The notes below the pieces were generated by a model. The model was given only the letters and a program-made list of their open reading frames with translations. It did no database searches and had not been told where the DNA came from. From Sphingobium sp. WTD-1 (GTDB lineage Bacteria; Pseudomonadota; Alphaproteobacteria; Sphingomonadales; Sphingomonadaceae): DNA of 64,000 nucleotides. Shown here in pieces: positions 1 through 9,906 of the stretch; position 1 is the first letter of the stretch; the number at the start of each line of letters is the position of its first letter. The DNA lies in the NCBI RefSeq assembly GCF_030128825.1, contig NZ_CP119127.1, forward strand, positions 3,286,001 to 3,350,000. Direction: 5' to 3'. The translations under genes were made by a program, and so were the position numbers.

Positions 1-983
1 AAGGATGCGGCATAATAGTCGGTCGACAAGCCTACCGGTTGCGGCAGGCCCATGATCTTGCCGGCAATCGCCATCCCGCCCGCCGACAGCGCATAGGGCG
101 CGACCTCCCCGGACTGGACATCGACCCAGGCCGGGATCGGCTGCTGTCGGGTCACATAGCCCTGCCAATAATCCCGGATCGGCTTCAGCAGCGCAGCCCG
201 GCGCCCGGCCTGGGCGTAGAGCGGCACGCGGATCGCGTCGAAACCGAAACGGGCAGGCTTGCCCACGGCCGGCACGACCATGTCATGCCCCGTCACATCG
301 ACCCAATCGGTCGGCAACTTGAGCGGACCGAATTGCGCCGCCGCCATCAGCGCTTCGCTGTCACTGATGATCCGTCCCCAGGCCGCCTCGCCATCCAGGC
401 GACGGAAGGCGTCGAGCGCAGGCCAGACGAAATAGGAAGGGTTGAGCGTCACCGCCTCCGGCGTGACGAAGCCCTGCAGGCCGGGCAGCAGCAATTTGCG
501 CCCATGGCGTTCCAGCACCAGATGCTGGCGGATCGCAGCGCGGATCTCGGCCGAACGGGTGGCATAACGCCCCTCGCCCCAGCTTTTCGCGGCTTCGGCC
601 AGCGCCCAGGCGATGAACAGGTCGCCATCGGTCGCATTATTAGTGTCGGCCACCGGATTGGGCTGCCGGGGATCATAGCGCCAGGCGTAAAGCGCCATGT
701 CGGGCCGGACCAGATTGCTATCAGTCCAGTGCAGGATCGCGTCGAACGCTTCCCGGTCATCGTTCCACAATGCCAGGCCCAGGCCATAGCCCTGCCCCTC
801 GCTATGGCTGACACCGCCATTGCCATTGTCGATGATGCGGCCGGACGGGTCGAGGAAGGCGGCCTTGAACCGGGCCCAGTCGCCATTGGTCACGCTGCTG
901 CCCCGCGGCTGACGCGCCTTGGCGCAGGCTGCCGTGAAAACCAGTCCCATCCCCACCAGCAACGCACGCCGGTCAACGCCCAT
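1..983 (-). CDS. bcsZ: Endo-1,4-beta-glucanase BcsZ (GH8), 3' end cut by window edge
   Basis: Periplasmic cellulase of family GH8, the editing hydrolase of bacterial cellulose operons. I translated the minus strand from the ATG at 983. After a short hydrophobic N-terminus (VGMGLVFTAAC, possibly a lipoprotein-type signal because a Cys follows Ala-Ala) comes the GH8 signature HSEGQGYGL with the presumed acid Glu at about residue 62. A WNDD...F..I..W block and ATDGDLFIAWAL, which carries the candidate catalytic Asp, follow. About 327 codons are visible against a usual GH8 length near 350-380, so only a short tail is missing. The start overlaps the end of bcsD by 11 bp, so it is probably translationally coupled and last in the bcs operon. 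The family call is firm; lipidation is inference. Confidence 0.93.
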   Translation of the reverse strand, partial: MGVDRRALLVGMGLVFTAACAKARQPRGSSVTNGDWARFKAAFLDPSGRIIDNGNGGVSHSEGQGYGLGLALWNDDREAFDAILHWTDSNLVRPDMALYAWRYDPRQPNPVADTNNATDGDLFIAWALAEAAKSWGEGRYATRSAEIRAAIRQHLVLERHGRKLLLPGLQGFVTPEAVTLNPSYFVWPALDAFRRLDGEAAWGRIISDSEALMAAAQFGPLKLPTDWVDVTGHDMVVPAVGKPARFGFDAIRVPLYAQAGRRAALLKPIRDYWQGYVTRQQPIPAWVDVQSGEVAPYALSAGGMAIAGKIMGLPQPVGLSTDYYAAS

Positions 984-1440
984 GGCGTATTTCCATGATG
1001 CCGTCGCGCCATTGCAGCACGGAGGTATGCAGGTCCGCGCCGCCACCCAGCGCCCGGAACCAGGCGTCATAGGCGCCACGCAGCAGCGGCGGCGCCATGT
1101 CCGCCCAGCGGCCATCGACATCGCCCTGGAGCGTTTCGGGCAAACCGACATGCTGGATCATGATTGCATCGTCCGTCATCCGCAATTGCGCCTCACCCCA
1201 GCCCAACGTCCGCCACAGCCGGTTGATCCGCGCCATCAGCGCGTCCCCGTCCGAAATGTCGGCGACCTGAAGCAGCGACGCGATGCGCCGACCGACCGCG
1301 CCGAAGAAGGCATCGGCCTGGCCACGGGTCGCGGTGCCGAACACCTCGCTGCCGATCATCGCGGTCAGCAGCGACAGCCCGTCCATCGTCCACTGATCGG
1401 TTTCGGCGGGCTGATATTCCACGGCTTCCCGGATCATCAA
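973..1440 (-). CDS. bcsD: Cellulose synthase subunit BcsD
   Basis: 155-residue protein of the BcsD/AcsD family, the periplasmic octameric subunit that in Komagataeibacter helps line up terminal complexes and crystallise glucan chains. The length fits the family (about 155 residues). The conserved stretches around WRTLGWG and the C-terminal VLQWRDGIMEIR are visible, and no signal peptide is evident, as usual for BcsD. Its ATG overlaps the bcsC stop in an ATGA and its own stop lies inside the start of bcsZ. The presence of bcsD next to bcsAB-C marks a type I-like operon. Confidence 0.9.
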   Translation of the reverse strand: MMIREAVEYQPAETDQWTMDGLSLLTAMIGSEVFGTATRGQADAFFGAVGRRIASLLQVADISDGDALMARINRLWRTLGWGEAQLRMTDDAIMIQHVGLPETLQGDVDGRWADMAPPLLRGAYDAWFRALGGGADLHTSVLQWRDGIMEIRHGR

Positions 1441-4400
1441 TTGCCTCCCAGAGACTGTTTGATCCCAATCAGCGACTTGAACTCGTCATAGCTGCCGAAG
1501 GTGTTGATGCTCATCTCACCGCCGACCCGCGTGCTGGGACTGACACGATAATAGATCGAGCCGTCCGCCGAAAGGGCAAAGCCGGTCTTGCTCAGGCTGT
1601 CATAATAGGAGCGCACATCGCTGTTCTGGGCCTTGAGGCCATCGAGCACCGCCTGTGCCGCGGGATCGGTCGGATAGACGTTGACCTGATCCTGGCTGTA
1701 GCTCTGATAGCCAGGCGCCACGCCGGCCTTCACCTCCAGCAGGTCCGACGCATAGGCATAACGCACCGGCAGGCTGATGCTGAAGAAGCTCTGCGGGCTG
1801 AAATAGCCGCCAAAGCCATAGGTGAAGTAATTCTGATTATTGTCGAAATTCTGATAGTTCACATTGACGCCGCCAGTGATCGACGACCGATCGCCGCGAT
1901 AGAAGGGCAGATAGCCACCGACATTGGCCTGGAAGCCATGGTTCTTGCGGACATCATGCCCGGCATATTTATAATAGGACAGGTCGCCATAGACCCCCGC
2001 CCCATCCTGATCATAGGAGAAGGATGCGCCGCCACCGGTCCGCATCACCTGGCCCCACATCGCCCCGGTCACGGGATCGCGTGTGCCAGCATAGGACAGG
2101 ACGCTGTCGGTCACCGGCTTGCGCTCGAACCAGGCGCGGGCCGTCGCATAGGGCGAGAAACGCGGGCTGATCGCCGCATGCCAGGTCACGTCGCTATCCT
2201 CGAAACCGAGCGGCGTGACGCCGACTTCCAGCTTCAGCAGCGGCGTCTCATAAGCGGCCGATAGCGCCACGCCGGACGCATGCTGGGTATCGGCATCCAC
2301 CAGCGCGGACTCCTCCTGATCGACGATCCCCTGGGCTTCAGGCGTCGCATTGCGACCGAAGCGGGCCAGGCCCGACCGGCTGGGACGTCCGGCATCCAGC
2401 ACCACGGCTTCCGCCCTCGCCTTGATCCGGCCGTTGCCAAGGCTGGTGGAGACTTCGGCCGATCCGGTCAGTTCCTTGAGTTCGCTCAGGCCCGCTTCAC
2501 CCGATCGCTCGCGATAGCCGGTGCGCAGTTCGGCGCGCGGGCCGCTGTCACGGGTCAGTGTGCGGATCTCGGTCTGGATGCGGTCCATCACCGGATCACC
2601 GCTTGTCATCATCGATCCGCCGGGCGCAGACGCCGGTACGCCAACGGCCGGATAGCCACCCGGCATGGGCGCAGACTGGGCCACGACCGCCGGGGGGAAG
2701 CCGCCGGCTTCGCCAGCCTGCGGCATCGGCGCGAACGCCATGCCTGCCGGTGACGGCGCCTGTCCGGCCAGCCGCGCGCCCGATCCCAGCGCGAACGGAT
2801 TGACCGCCGCCGGAGCGGCCGCAGCCGACTGGTTGCGGAACGGGTTGTTGCCCTGCATCGTCGCGGCAAAGGGATTGCCGGCGGTAACATTGCCTGCGCC
2901 GCTCTGCGCGGCATAGACTTCCTTCGCGCGTTTCAGGTAGCGCAGCGCGGCGCCCTCGTCGCCCCGCGCCTGCTCCATCCGCGCCGCCGCCATGTAAATC
3001 TGATAATCATTGGGCGACTGCTGCAAGGCGCGCTCGATCGTGGCGCGCGCCAGATCCTTGTCGCCCGCTGCGCCCGCCGTCTCGATCAGGCCCATCAGCG
3101 CACCCTTATCATTGGGCGACTGGGCCAGGACCAGTTGGTAGGTCTGGGCCGCCTGGGCCGGCATGCCACCGGACTGATAGAGCCGGGCCAGCGCGGCCAG
3201 TACTTCCTGATTGCCCGGCGCGGCGTTCCAGGCGCCCTGCAGCAGGTCGAACGCCTGGGCATTCTGCCCGGCCAGTCGCAGCCGATCCGCCTGCGACGCC
3301 GCCATGATGCCGTTCATCCGCGCGACGACGCGCTGGCCATCGGGCGTATTGCCCGCCATTTGCGCGGCGCGTTGCACGGCGCTGGTGGCAAAGGCATCGC
3401 GCCCGGTCTTGGCCAGCACCCGGACGATCGGTTCATAGCCGGCCGGGTCGGTGATGGTCCCGGCGGTCAGCGCCTGCTGCGCCAGTTGCGCCGCCCCTTC
3501 CCGGTCACCCAGTTCGAACATCGCATCGGCCACCGCAGCCTGCTTGGTCGGGTCGATGCCGGGGGTCGCAGCCAGTTGGCGCAGCGCCATCAGCGCATCG
3601 GCCTGCCGGCCCTGCGCGGCCATCGCCTTGGCCCGCTCGATCGCACCATCCACCTTCAGGCCAACAGCGAAATTGCGCATCTGTTCCGTGCGCTGCATTT
3701 CGGGAATGCGCGCCATCAGCGCATCGGCGGCCGACGCCCGGCCGCGATCGGCGTTGAGCAGCGCTGCCGCATAAAGCCAGTCCGGGTCGCTCGACGATCC
3801 CAGCGAGTTGATCAGCGACTCCGCCTCGGGCAGACGCTGGCGCTGGATCAGATAGCGGGCAAACTCATAACGGATCCACGGATCCTGCTGGTCCAGCAAC
3901 AGGCCGGAATGAAATTCCTGTTCGGCGGTGACATCATCGCCACGCGCGGCCGCCGCACGGGCGCGATCGCGCGCCGCCCGGCTCGCCAGGCGACCATCGG
4001 ACTGTTTCGTCCCTTCATTTGCCTGACGGTAGAGGTCTGCCGCATCGGCATAGCGCCCCTGCCGCTCATAGATATCGGCCAGCAATTCGAGCGCCGGGCC
4101 ACGCTGCGGATAACCGGAACGGACCAGCGCCTCGGCATCCGCCTGCGCTTCGCCAAGCCGGCCCTGCGCCAGCGCCGCGCGCGCATCGGCCAGCCCGCCA
4201 AAGAAGCGCGCGGAGGCCAGCGCCTGCGCCCATTGGGCCGCCGAACCGCGCTGCGACGCCTGGTCGAGCAGGTCACGCGCTTCGCCAAAGCGCCCCTGGC
4301 GCAAGCGCACCAGGCCAAGACCGCCCAGCGCGTCGGCATCATTGCGATTGGCCGCCACGGCGCGTTCGAACGCACGCTCAGCACCATCCAGATCATTGGC

Positions 4401-4817
4401 GTCGAGCGCCTTGAAACCGCTCGCGCGCGATGCGCCACCGCCAACATTGCCGCTCGGGCGCGCTGCCTGCGTCCGATTTGCGCTCGAAGGGGTAGCCGCC
4501 GGCGTAGGTGTCGGGCTTGGCGTCGCTTCGGCGCGCCGCGCGGGCGCGGCCGCAGGTGCAGGCGTCGGCTTCGCCGCAGGCTGCGCCTTGGGTGCCGGCC
4601 CGGCCAGTCCCTTGCGCGCTTCGGCATTATTGGGATCGAGCGCCAGCGCCCGGCGATAGGCCTGGTTGGCCAGATCCTGTCGCCCCTTGGACTGCCAGTA
4701 GCGGCCCTGCTGGATCAGCGGCGCGACGCCCGGCACTTCGGCCAGCGTCGGCATCGGCGCCATGCAGACCAGCGCCAGGGCGGCGCAGGTGACACGCAGG
4801 CGGAGGGTGCGGCTCAT
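1437..4817 (-). CDS. bcsC: Cellulose export protein BcsC (TPR plus outer-membrane barrel)
   Basis: 1126 residues. An N-terminal signal peptide (hydrophobic CAALALVCMAPMPTLA, cleavage near residue 26) is followed by TPR repeats from about 30 to 640. Repeats of the form ALALDPNNAEA and LDQQDPWIRYEFARYL can be read. A low-complexity linker follows at about 640-740, with three NPF motifs and many Ala/Pro/Gly. The C-terminal BCSC_C domain from roughly 770 to the end is a 16-strand type outer-membrane barrel. The TPRs scaffold the glucan in the periplasm and the barrel extrudes it. An Ala/Pro/Thr-rich stretch also sits at about 75-120, between the first TPR and the rest. Both ends overlap their neighbours by ATGA, so it is a translationally coupled operon member. 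Confidence 0.93.
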   Translation of the reverse strand: MSRTLRLRVTCAALALVCMAPMPTLAEVPGVAPLIQQGRYWQSKGRQDLANQAYRRALALDPNNAEARKGLAGPAPKAQPAAKPTPAPAAAPARRAEATPSPTPTPAATPSSANRTQAARPSGNVGGGASRASGFKALDANDLDGAERAFERAVAANRNDADALGGLGLVRLRQGRFGEARDLLDQASQRGSAAQWAQALASARFFGGLADARAALAQGRLGEAQADAEALVRSGYPQRGPALELLADIYERQGRYADAADLYRQANEGTKQSDGRLASRAARDRARAAAARGDDVTAEQEFHSGLLLDQQDPWIRYEFARYLIQRQRLPEAESLINSLGSSSDPDWLYAAALLNADRGRASAADALMARIPEMQRTEQMRNFAVGLKVDGAIERAKAMAAQGRQADALMALRQLAATPGIDPTKQAAVADAMFELGDREGAAQLAQQALTAGTITDPAGYEPIVRVLAKTGRDAFATSAVQRAAQMAGNTPDGQRVVARMNGIMAASQADRLRLAGQNAQAFDLLQGAWNAAPGNQEVLAALARLYQSGGMPAQAAQTYQLVLAQSPNDKGALMGLIETAGAAGDKDLARATIERALQQSPNDYQIYMAAARMEQARGDEGAALRYLKRAKEVYAAQSGAGNVTAGNPFAATMQGNNPFRNQSAAAAPAAVNPFALGSGARLAGQAPSPAGMAFAPMPQAGEAGGFPPAVVAQSAPMPGGYPAVGVPASAPGGSMMTSGDPVMDRIQTEIRTLTRDSGPRAELRTGYRERSGEAGLSELKELTGSAEVSTSLGNGRIKARAEAVVLDAGRPSRSGLARFGRNATPEAQGIVDQEESALVDADTQHASGVALSAAYETPLLKLEVGVTPLGFEDSDVTWHAAISPRFSPYATARAWFERKPVTDSVLSYAGTRDPVTGAMWGQVMRTGGGASFSYDQDGAGVYGDLSYYKYAGHDVRKNHGFQANVGGYLPFYRGDRSSITGGVNVNYQNFDNNQNYFTYGFGGYFSPQSFFSISLPVRYAYASDLLEVKAGVAPGYQSYSQDQVNVYPTDPAAQAVLDGLKAQNSDVRSYYDSLSKTGFALSADGSIYYRVSPSTRVGGEMSINTFGSYDEFKSLIGIKQSLGGN

Positions 4818-7800
4818 GCCTCATCCTCCTTGCTCAGGCGACGGCGCTGCTGCCGGCTGAGGTAGAGATAGAGCGGTCCGGCGAGGATGAGCGCCGCGAG
4901 CAGGCCGCAGGCAGCCATCAGCAGCGGACGCTGGCTCAGCCAGAAAGCGGCCTTCATCCAGAAGGGCAAATAACCGACCCAATAGCCCGGCCCGACGGCA
5001 AAGCTGCTCATCCCGTCGCCGTTGGTGACGGCAAGGTCGCCCTGGATCTGTGCGTTGATCTTGGCGTCGGCCATGCCGCCCACCAGATCGGGCAGTGCGC
5101 GTGGATCATCGGCGAGCAGGGCCACGACGCTGCGTCCACCCTCGAACGGGGATTCAAAGCCGACGATGCCGGCAAAACCGCTGGCAGAGGTCACAAATTC
5201 CTGCGCCTCGCCGTCATTGTTCCGATCGAAGGGCGAGAAGAAGGCAAAGATGCGCTGGACCGGGCTCATCTCCGTCACTTGCAGTCGGCCATTTTCGTAG
5301 CGGACCGGAGCGCTGGCAAAGAGCTGTTCGGAGCCGGCCACACTGCTACCGCCAATGACGATGATATCGCGCCCCTGCAGCCGCTCGCCATCGACAGCGT
5401 TGGCGACGACGACCCCGGTGACCGGCGCACCGGTGGAATCGCCCATCCGGCCCATCAGCACCAGGAAGGCCTCGACTGCGCCGGCCGAAGGCTGACCGCC
5501 CATCAGCACCGTGGTCTCCGACAGGTCGGGACGAATGGTGAAGGGATAGCCCGCGCCGGCAAAGGTGGCGAGATCGGGCATGTGCAACGCATGATAGGCA
5601 CGGCTGAGGTCGATGCTGCTGGTCGGACGCACGCTCACCCGGACATTGTCGGGCAGCGTCCCTTCGCACTTCTTCTTGTCGGCAATGATCAGATTATAGT
5701 CGAAAATCAGCTCATTCTGGCCGAACAGATTGTAGCGCGGCAGCACGATCGAAGCGTTGGAATCGTTGGACGAAGCACCCTGGGCACCGAACAGGCTGTC
5801 CCACCATCCGGCGCCGGCCAGCGGCAGGCTGCGCAGATACTGGTTGTTGATCGAGACATCGAGGCGCGAGGCACGACGATCGAGCCATTTGGCCGCTGGA
5901 TAGCGGTAGCGCAGGTCCAGCCGACCGCCCTGGCGCGGCCAGAAGAAGAGATCGGGCGCGACCCGGAAGCGCGCCGACAGCGGTCCGGGCGGCAGGCCCA
6001 TGCCCTGCAGCGCATTGGCATCCATGATCTCGCCCAGCTGGACCGGGCGATCGGTGCGCAACCAGCGCGGCGCGGCGTAGCGCGCATAGGTCGGGATGCG
6101 AACGCCATCGAAATTCATCCGCGCGCCGCTCAGTACGCCGCGACCGCTGGCAATCGCGGCAGCGGCGAGTTTCAGCTCGCTAGCGTTGCGGCCCATGACG
6201 ACCAGCAATTCGCCGAACGCATCGCGCGGATTGCGAATGACCGTGGCGCTCGGCCCGGTGATCGACAGGTTGAGCCCGGCGATCGGACGGTCCGGCGTCG
6301 CGAAAAGGATTGCGTTGCCGGTCGGTATCTGGTTGTAGACCGGTTTGAACGAAAAACCACGATAGCTGGCCTGCGCACCCAGCCACGAAGCCAGGCTGGC
6401 GGCAGCCTCCAGTTCGCCTGCGCGCGGCGCGCCGGCAAAGACGAACGGCAGGCGCAGCGGCAGATTGTCGTGCCGGTCGAAGAACGGTCCCGGCAAACGG
6501 CCAAGGTCCGGTGCCATCGGCAGGGTCTGGACCGTCAGGTCGAACCAGGACCGCACATTGCTGATATTGGCCCAGAGCGAACTGTGGAACGGATCCTCGC
6601 AATCGCGCGCATAATGGCCGACCAGGCGCAGGTTCAGCTGGTTGTCACCCGGCAGGAACAGCGCCGGATTGACCGGAATGGTGATGTTCTGACCGCCGGA
6701 CTCCGCCGGGGTCAGGCGAATGGTACGCACCACTTCGCCATTCAGCAGCACGACCAGCTGGCTGAGATCGCCGAGCATGGCCGGCGACCAGGCGAAGTTC
6801 AGCGTCAGGCTGCTGTCGGTCACCACCTCGTTGCGGCGCATGCCGAAGGGAATGCCGATTTCGCCGCGCGTGCCGGCCAGGCGGATCGGCATCTTGACCT
6901 GCAGGTCGCGGAAGCTGAGCCGCTGCTTCTGCACGCCCGCTGCGGTAGCGGGTGCCAGCGTGGCCGCAGGCGCCTGCACCGCCTGCGCAAAGGCGTGACC
7001 GCTGCCTGCGAGCACCAGCGTCCCGATCGCGGCCAAGCCCAGCAATGCAGCCGCAGCCTGCTTGGCGGCTTTCGCCGCGGCGGCTAGGCGAACGGCCTTC
7101 TTCTGCTTGCGGCGCTCCGTGCGGTTGAGGCGGAACAGGCGCTTGAGGGTCATATAGTCGACCACGATGATATCCCAGAGAGAGTGCAGGGCCGAAACCG
7201 GCTTGCGGGGGGCAGCGGGCTGCCAGGCATCGGCACGGCCCATCACCGCGCGGACGAGGTGGCGCGAAGAGATCATGTCCAGTTCCTGGAAGCGCAGATT
7301 GACCTCGCCCCGATCGAACCGGACCATTTCGACCGGGATCGTCAGCTTCTCGTCACCCATCGGCAGCGACATATGGGCGACACGCCGGTCGCGCAGCGGG
7401 AAGTCGGGCGGCACGGCGATCGCGGCACCGCCCATCGAAATGTCGATCGTCGTCGCGTCGATCACATAGCCATCGGCCATGTAGAGGGTGACCGGCAATT
7501 CGGTGACGATGCGGATATACTCGCGCGCCTGCCGCGTCTCGCGCGCGACCGAAACGGCGGCGATCAGGATGATCAGGCTGAACACGGCCCAGACAACGTT
7601 CAGCACCAGCGTATCGGTCTGGATGTTGAACAGATGCGGGAAGAAGACCCGCTTCACGATCGCCAGCCCGATGCCGAAGATGATGAGGCCGATGCAGATC
7701 AGGTGCGGGCGCACCGTCGACAGGTCGAAATAGGTCCGGTCGAGCAGGCTGCCCTTGTCCGTCACGTTGAACTTGCCCTTGCGCGGCTGGAAGAAGGTCA

Positions 7801-9190
7801 TGACCGTCGGGCGCGCGAGGTGGAAGGCCAGGATCGTCTCGTAGATTTCGCCCCAGAAAGGCCGGCGATCCCCGCCCTGCGTATTGGCCGACGAGGTCAT
7901 CGAACAGACCAGATGAGGCAGCGCATAGGCAAAGATCAGCGAGGCCGAGGCATGGATGATGTTCTGGCCGAAGATCAGATAGGCAAGCGGGCTGGTCAGG
8001 AAGACGATGCGCGGCAGCGGAAACTGGAAATGCAGCATCGCATTCAGGTAGCAAAGCCGCTGCTGCCAATTGAGGCCGCGCCCGAACAGCGGATTGTCGA
8101 TCCGCAAGATCTGCGTCATGCCGCGCGCCCAGCGGATGCGCTGGCCGATATGCAGCACCAGCCGCTCGGTCGCGAGACCCGCGGACAGGCGCGCGCCGAT
8201 ATAGGCGGTATTCCAGCCCATGCGCTGCAACTTCAACGCGGTATGGGCGTCCTCGGTCACCGTCTCGCCGGCAAAGCCGTTGGTCTGGGCCAGCGCATCG
8301 CGGCGGATGACCGCGCAGGAACCACAGAAGAAGGTCGCGTTCCACAGGTCGTTGCCGGACTGGACCGCACCGTAAAACAGGTCGCCCTCGCCCGGCAGGT
8401 CACGCACCGTGCCCAGATTGCGCTGCGCGGGGTCAGGCGAATAAAAATGATGCGGCGTCTGCATGAGCGCCAGCTTGGGATCCTGCTGGAACCAGCCGAC
8501 GGTCATCTGCAGGAAGGCGCGGGTCGGCACATGGTCGCAGTCGAAGATGGCGATCAGTTCGCCATTGGTCTTCTTCATCGCGGCATTGAGGTTGCCGGCC
8601 TTGGCATGAAGATTGTCGCCGCGGGTCAGATAGCCGCAGCCGGCCTGGCGCGCGAACGCCTGAAATTCCGGCCGACGGCCGTCATCCAGGATGAAGACGC
8701 GGAAGCGATCGGCCGGATAGTCCATGTCCATCGCCGCGAACACGGTGTTGCGGACGATTTCCAGGCTTTCATTATAGGTCGGGACATAGACGTCGACGCT
8801 GGGCCACTGGTCGGGCTCCCCCTCGATCTCGACCACTTCGCGGTCGAGCGGCCAACCCGTCTGCAGGAAGCCCAGCACCAGGATCAGCCAGGCATAGACT
8901 TCCGCCAGATACAGGCCCGACCCCAGCAGAAACTCTGCCAGGGTGCCGAACTCCAGCGTCTCGGTGGTGCGCCAGAACATGTAGCGGGTCGATACGATCA
9001 TCGACAGGATCGCGAGCACCAGCAGTGCGCGGCGGCTGCGCATGCGCCCCAATATGGTCGCGCCCACGATGGTGATGCCGGCAAAGATCCACTGCGCTTC
9101 CAGATCGAGCGGCACGGTGATCGCCAGCAGGGCGAACAGCCCGGCCAGCACCAGCAGTCCGTTGCTCAGGATCGCCTGCCGGGCCTTCAC
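4814..9190 (-). CDS. bcsAB: Fused cellulose synthase BcsA-BcsB
   Basis: 1458-residue fusion of the catalytic BcsA and the periplasmic BcsB, as in Komagataeibacter AcsAB. The BcsA part has paired N-terminal membrane helices. Processive GT2 motifs follow: VPTYNE, LDDG near 170, DCDH near 217, TED near 313, and QRIRW near 350 for Q(Q/R)xRW. More helices and then a PilZ domain come next, where REYIR near 557 gives RxxxR and DISMGG near 585 gives DxSxxG. Both c-di-GMP binding motifs are intact, so activation by c-di-GMP is expected. A basic, Ala-rich linker and a hydrophobic segment near 700-725 lead into BcsB, which ends in a single C-terminal membrane helix and a basic tail. It overlaps bcsQ upstream and bcsC downstream by 4 bp each. 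Confidence 0.95.
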   Translation of the reverse strand: MKARQAILSNGLLVLAGLFALLAITVPLDLEAQWIFAGITIVGATILGRMRSRRALLVLAILSMIVSTRYMFWRTTETLEFGTLAEFLLGSGLYLAEVYAWLILVLGFLQTGWPLDREVVEIEGEPDQWPSVDVYVPTYNESLEIVRNTVFAAMDMDYPADRFRVFILDDGRRPEFQAFARQAGCGYLTRGDNLHAKAGNLNAAMKKTNGELIAIFDCDHVPTRAFLQMTVGWFQQDPKLALMQTPHHFYSPDPAQRNLGTVRDLPGEGDLFYGAVQSGNDLWNATFFCGSCAVIRRDALAQTNGFAGETVTEDAHTALKLQRMGWNTAYIGARLSAGLATERLVLHIGQRIRWARGMTQILRIDNPLFGRGLNWQQRLCYLNAMLHFQFPLPRIVFLTSPLAYLIFGQNIIHASASLIFAYALPHLVCSMTSSANTQGGDRRPFWGEIYETILAFHLARPTVMTFFQPRKGKFNVTDKGSLLDRTYFDLSTVRPHLICIGLIIFGIGLAIVKRVFFPHLFNIQTDTLVLNVVWAVFSLIILIAAVSVARETRQAREYIRIVTELPVTLYMADGYVIDATTIDISMGGAAIAVPPDFPLRDRRVAHMSLPMGDEKLTIPVEMVRFDRGEVNLRFQELDMISSRHLVRAVMGRADAWQPAAPRKPVSALHSLWDIIVVDYMTLKRLFRLNRTERRKQKKAVRLAAAAKAAKQAAAALLGLAAIGTLVLAGSGHAFAQAVQAPAATLAPATAAGVQKQRLSFRDLQVKMPIRLAGTRGEIGIPFGMRRNEVVTDSSLTLNFAWSPAMLGDLSQLVVLLNGEVVRTIRLTPAESGGQNITIPVNPALFLPGDNQLNLRLVGHYARDCEDPFHSSLWANISNVRSWFDLTVQTLPMAPDLGRLPGPFFDRHDNLPLRLPFVFAGAPRAGELEAAASLASWLGAQASYRGFSFKPVYNQIPTGNAILFATPDRPIAGLNLSITGPSATVIRNPRDAFGELLVVMGRNASELKLAAAAIASGRGVLSGARMNFDGVRIPTYARYAAPRWLRTDRPVQLGEIMDANALQGMGLPPGPLSARFRVAPDLFFWPRQGGRLDLRYRYPAAKWLDRRASRLDVSINNQYLRSLPLAGAGWWDSLFGAQGASSNDSNASIVLPRYNLFGQNELIFDYNLIIADKKKCEGTLPDNVRVSVRPTSSIDLSRAYHALHMPDLATFAGAGYPFTIRPDLSETTVLMGGQPSAGAVEAFLVLMGRMGDSTGAPVTGVVVANAVDGERLQGRDIIVIGGSSVAGSEQLFASAPVRYENGRLQVTEMSPVQRIFAFFSPFDRNNDGEAQEFVTSASGFAGIVGFESPFEGGRSVVALLADDPRALPDLVGGMADAKINAQIQGDLAVTNGDGMSSFAVGPGYWVGYLPFWMKAAFWLSQRPLLMAACGLLAALILAGPLYLYLSRQQRRRLSKEDEA

Positions 9191-9906
9191 GAAGCAGCCT
9201 CCTCACTCGCCTCGACCAGGCCGGCCGCCTGCTCCACGGTCGTCACCAGCTTGCGCAGGTCGTTGAGCGCGACGCTGGCCGGCGCGAAGCGGGCCAGCGG
9301 CTCGAACATCGCGCTGGCCTCGTTCACCGCCTCGTCGCGGCGGATTGTGCCGAGCAGCTTGCTGCCGAACAGTTCGCGCAGGAAGATATGGGTGTGGCGC
9401 GACAGGCGATGGGTGTCGTCCAGATGGTTGAGCACGAACCCGGTCTTGGCAAGATCGATCGTCGCGGTGCCCGGTTCGACCTTGGGCAGGGCCGCGAGCG
9501 ATCCGGGGCGCGGATGCAGGGGACAGACATGCAGAACGGCATGCGGCAGCAACATGTCCTTGGTCTCGCGATCCCCCGCCGCCACATCGGCAATGAAGAT
9601 TTTCTTGCCGGCGAACGGCGAATGATCCGGCTTGCCCAGCAAATCCTGGAAGGTCGCGTCACGACGCAGGCCATAGGCGGAAAAGAGCGCGACGCCGGAC
9701 ACGGCAATCTGCTCCGCGCTACCATCGTTCAAATCGGGCAGGCCCTGGGCCGGCGTCAGGCCGAAATAGAGTTTGAGCGCCTCTTGATAGGTGAAGTCGA
9801 GCGCGCTGACATCATGCCCGCGCTGCGCCAGATGGATCGCCAGTTGCGCCGCGATGAAGCTGGTGCCGACGCCGCCCTTGGGCGAATGACAGAGGATCAG
9901 CGGCAT
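9187..9906 (-). CDS. bcsQ: BcsQ-type ParA/MinD-like protein of the cellulose operon
   Basis: 239 residues from the ATG at 9906. A longer reading frame upstream is open but overlaps the preceding gene and has no good start. The protein begins MPLILCHSPKGGVGTSF, a deviant Walker A in which the signature Lys of KGG is kept but the usual P-loop GK is GT. LDFTYQEAL replaces the LDxDPQ switch. From memory, enterobacterial BcsQ also has GVGTT here, so this is a family trait rather than damage. BcsQ associates with BcsR and BcsA and is needed for cellulose secretion and polar placement in E. coli. Its ATG shares one base with the preceding stop (TGATG), and its end overlaps bcsAB. Confidence 0.85.
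   Translation of the reverse strand: MPLILCHSPKGGVGTSFIAAQLAIHLAQRGHDVSALDFTYQEALKLYFGLTPAQGLPDLNDGSAEQIAVSGVALFSAYGLRRDATFQDLLGKPDHSPFAGKKIFIADVAAGDRETKDMLLPHAVLHVCPLHPRPGSLAALPKVEPGTATIDLAKTGFVLNHLDDTHRLSRHTHIFLRELFGSKLLGTIRRDEAVNEASAMFEPLARFAPASVALNDLRKLVTTVEQAAGLVEASEEAAS

Noticed and set aside
39..998. 319-residue plus-strand frame opposite bcsZ
   Set aside because: It is antisense to a clear GH8 reading with catalytic motifs. Composition is Arg/Gln/Pro-rich, as expected for a shadow frame in GC-rich DNA.
3135..4865. 576-residue plus-strand frame opposite bcsC
   Set aside because: Antisense to the TPR region of BcsC; no family features and arginine-rich low complexity.
7184..9625. 813-residue plus-strand frame opposite bcsAB and bcsQ
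   Set aside because: Antisense shadow of the synthase with intact catalytic motifs; its residues are typical of an opposite-strand frame.
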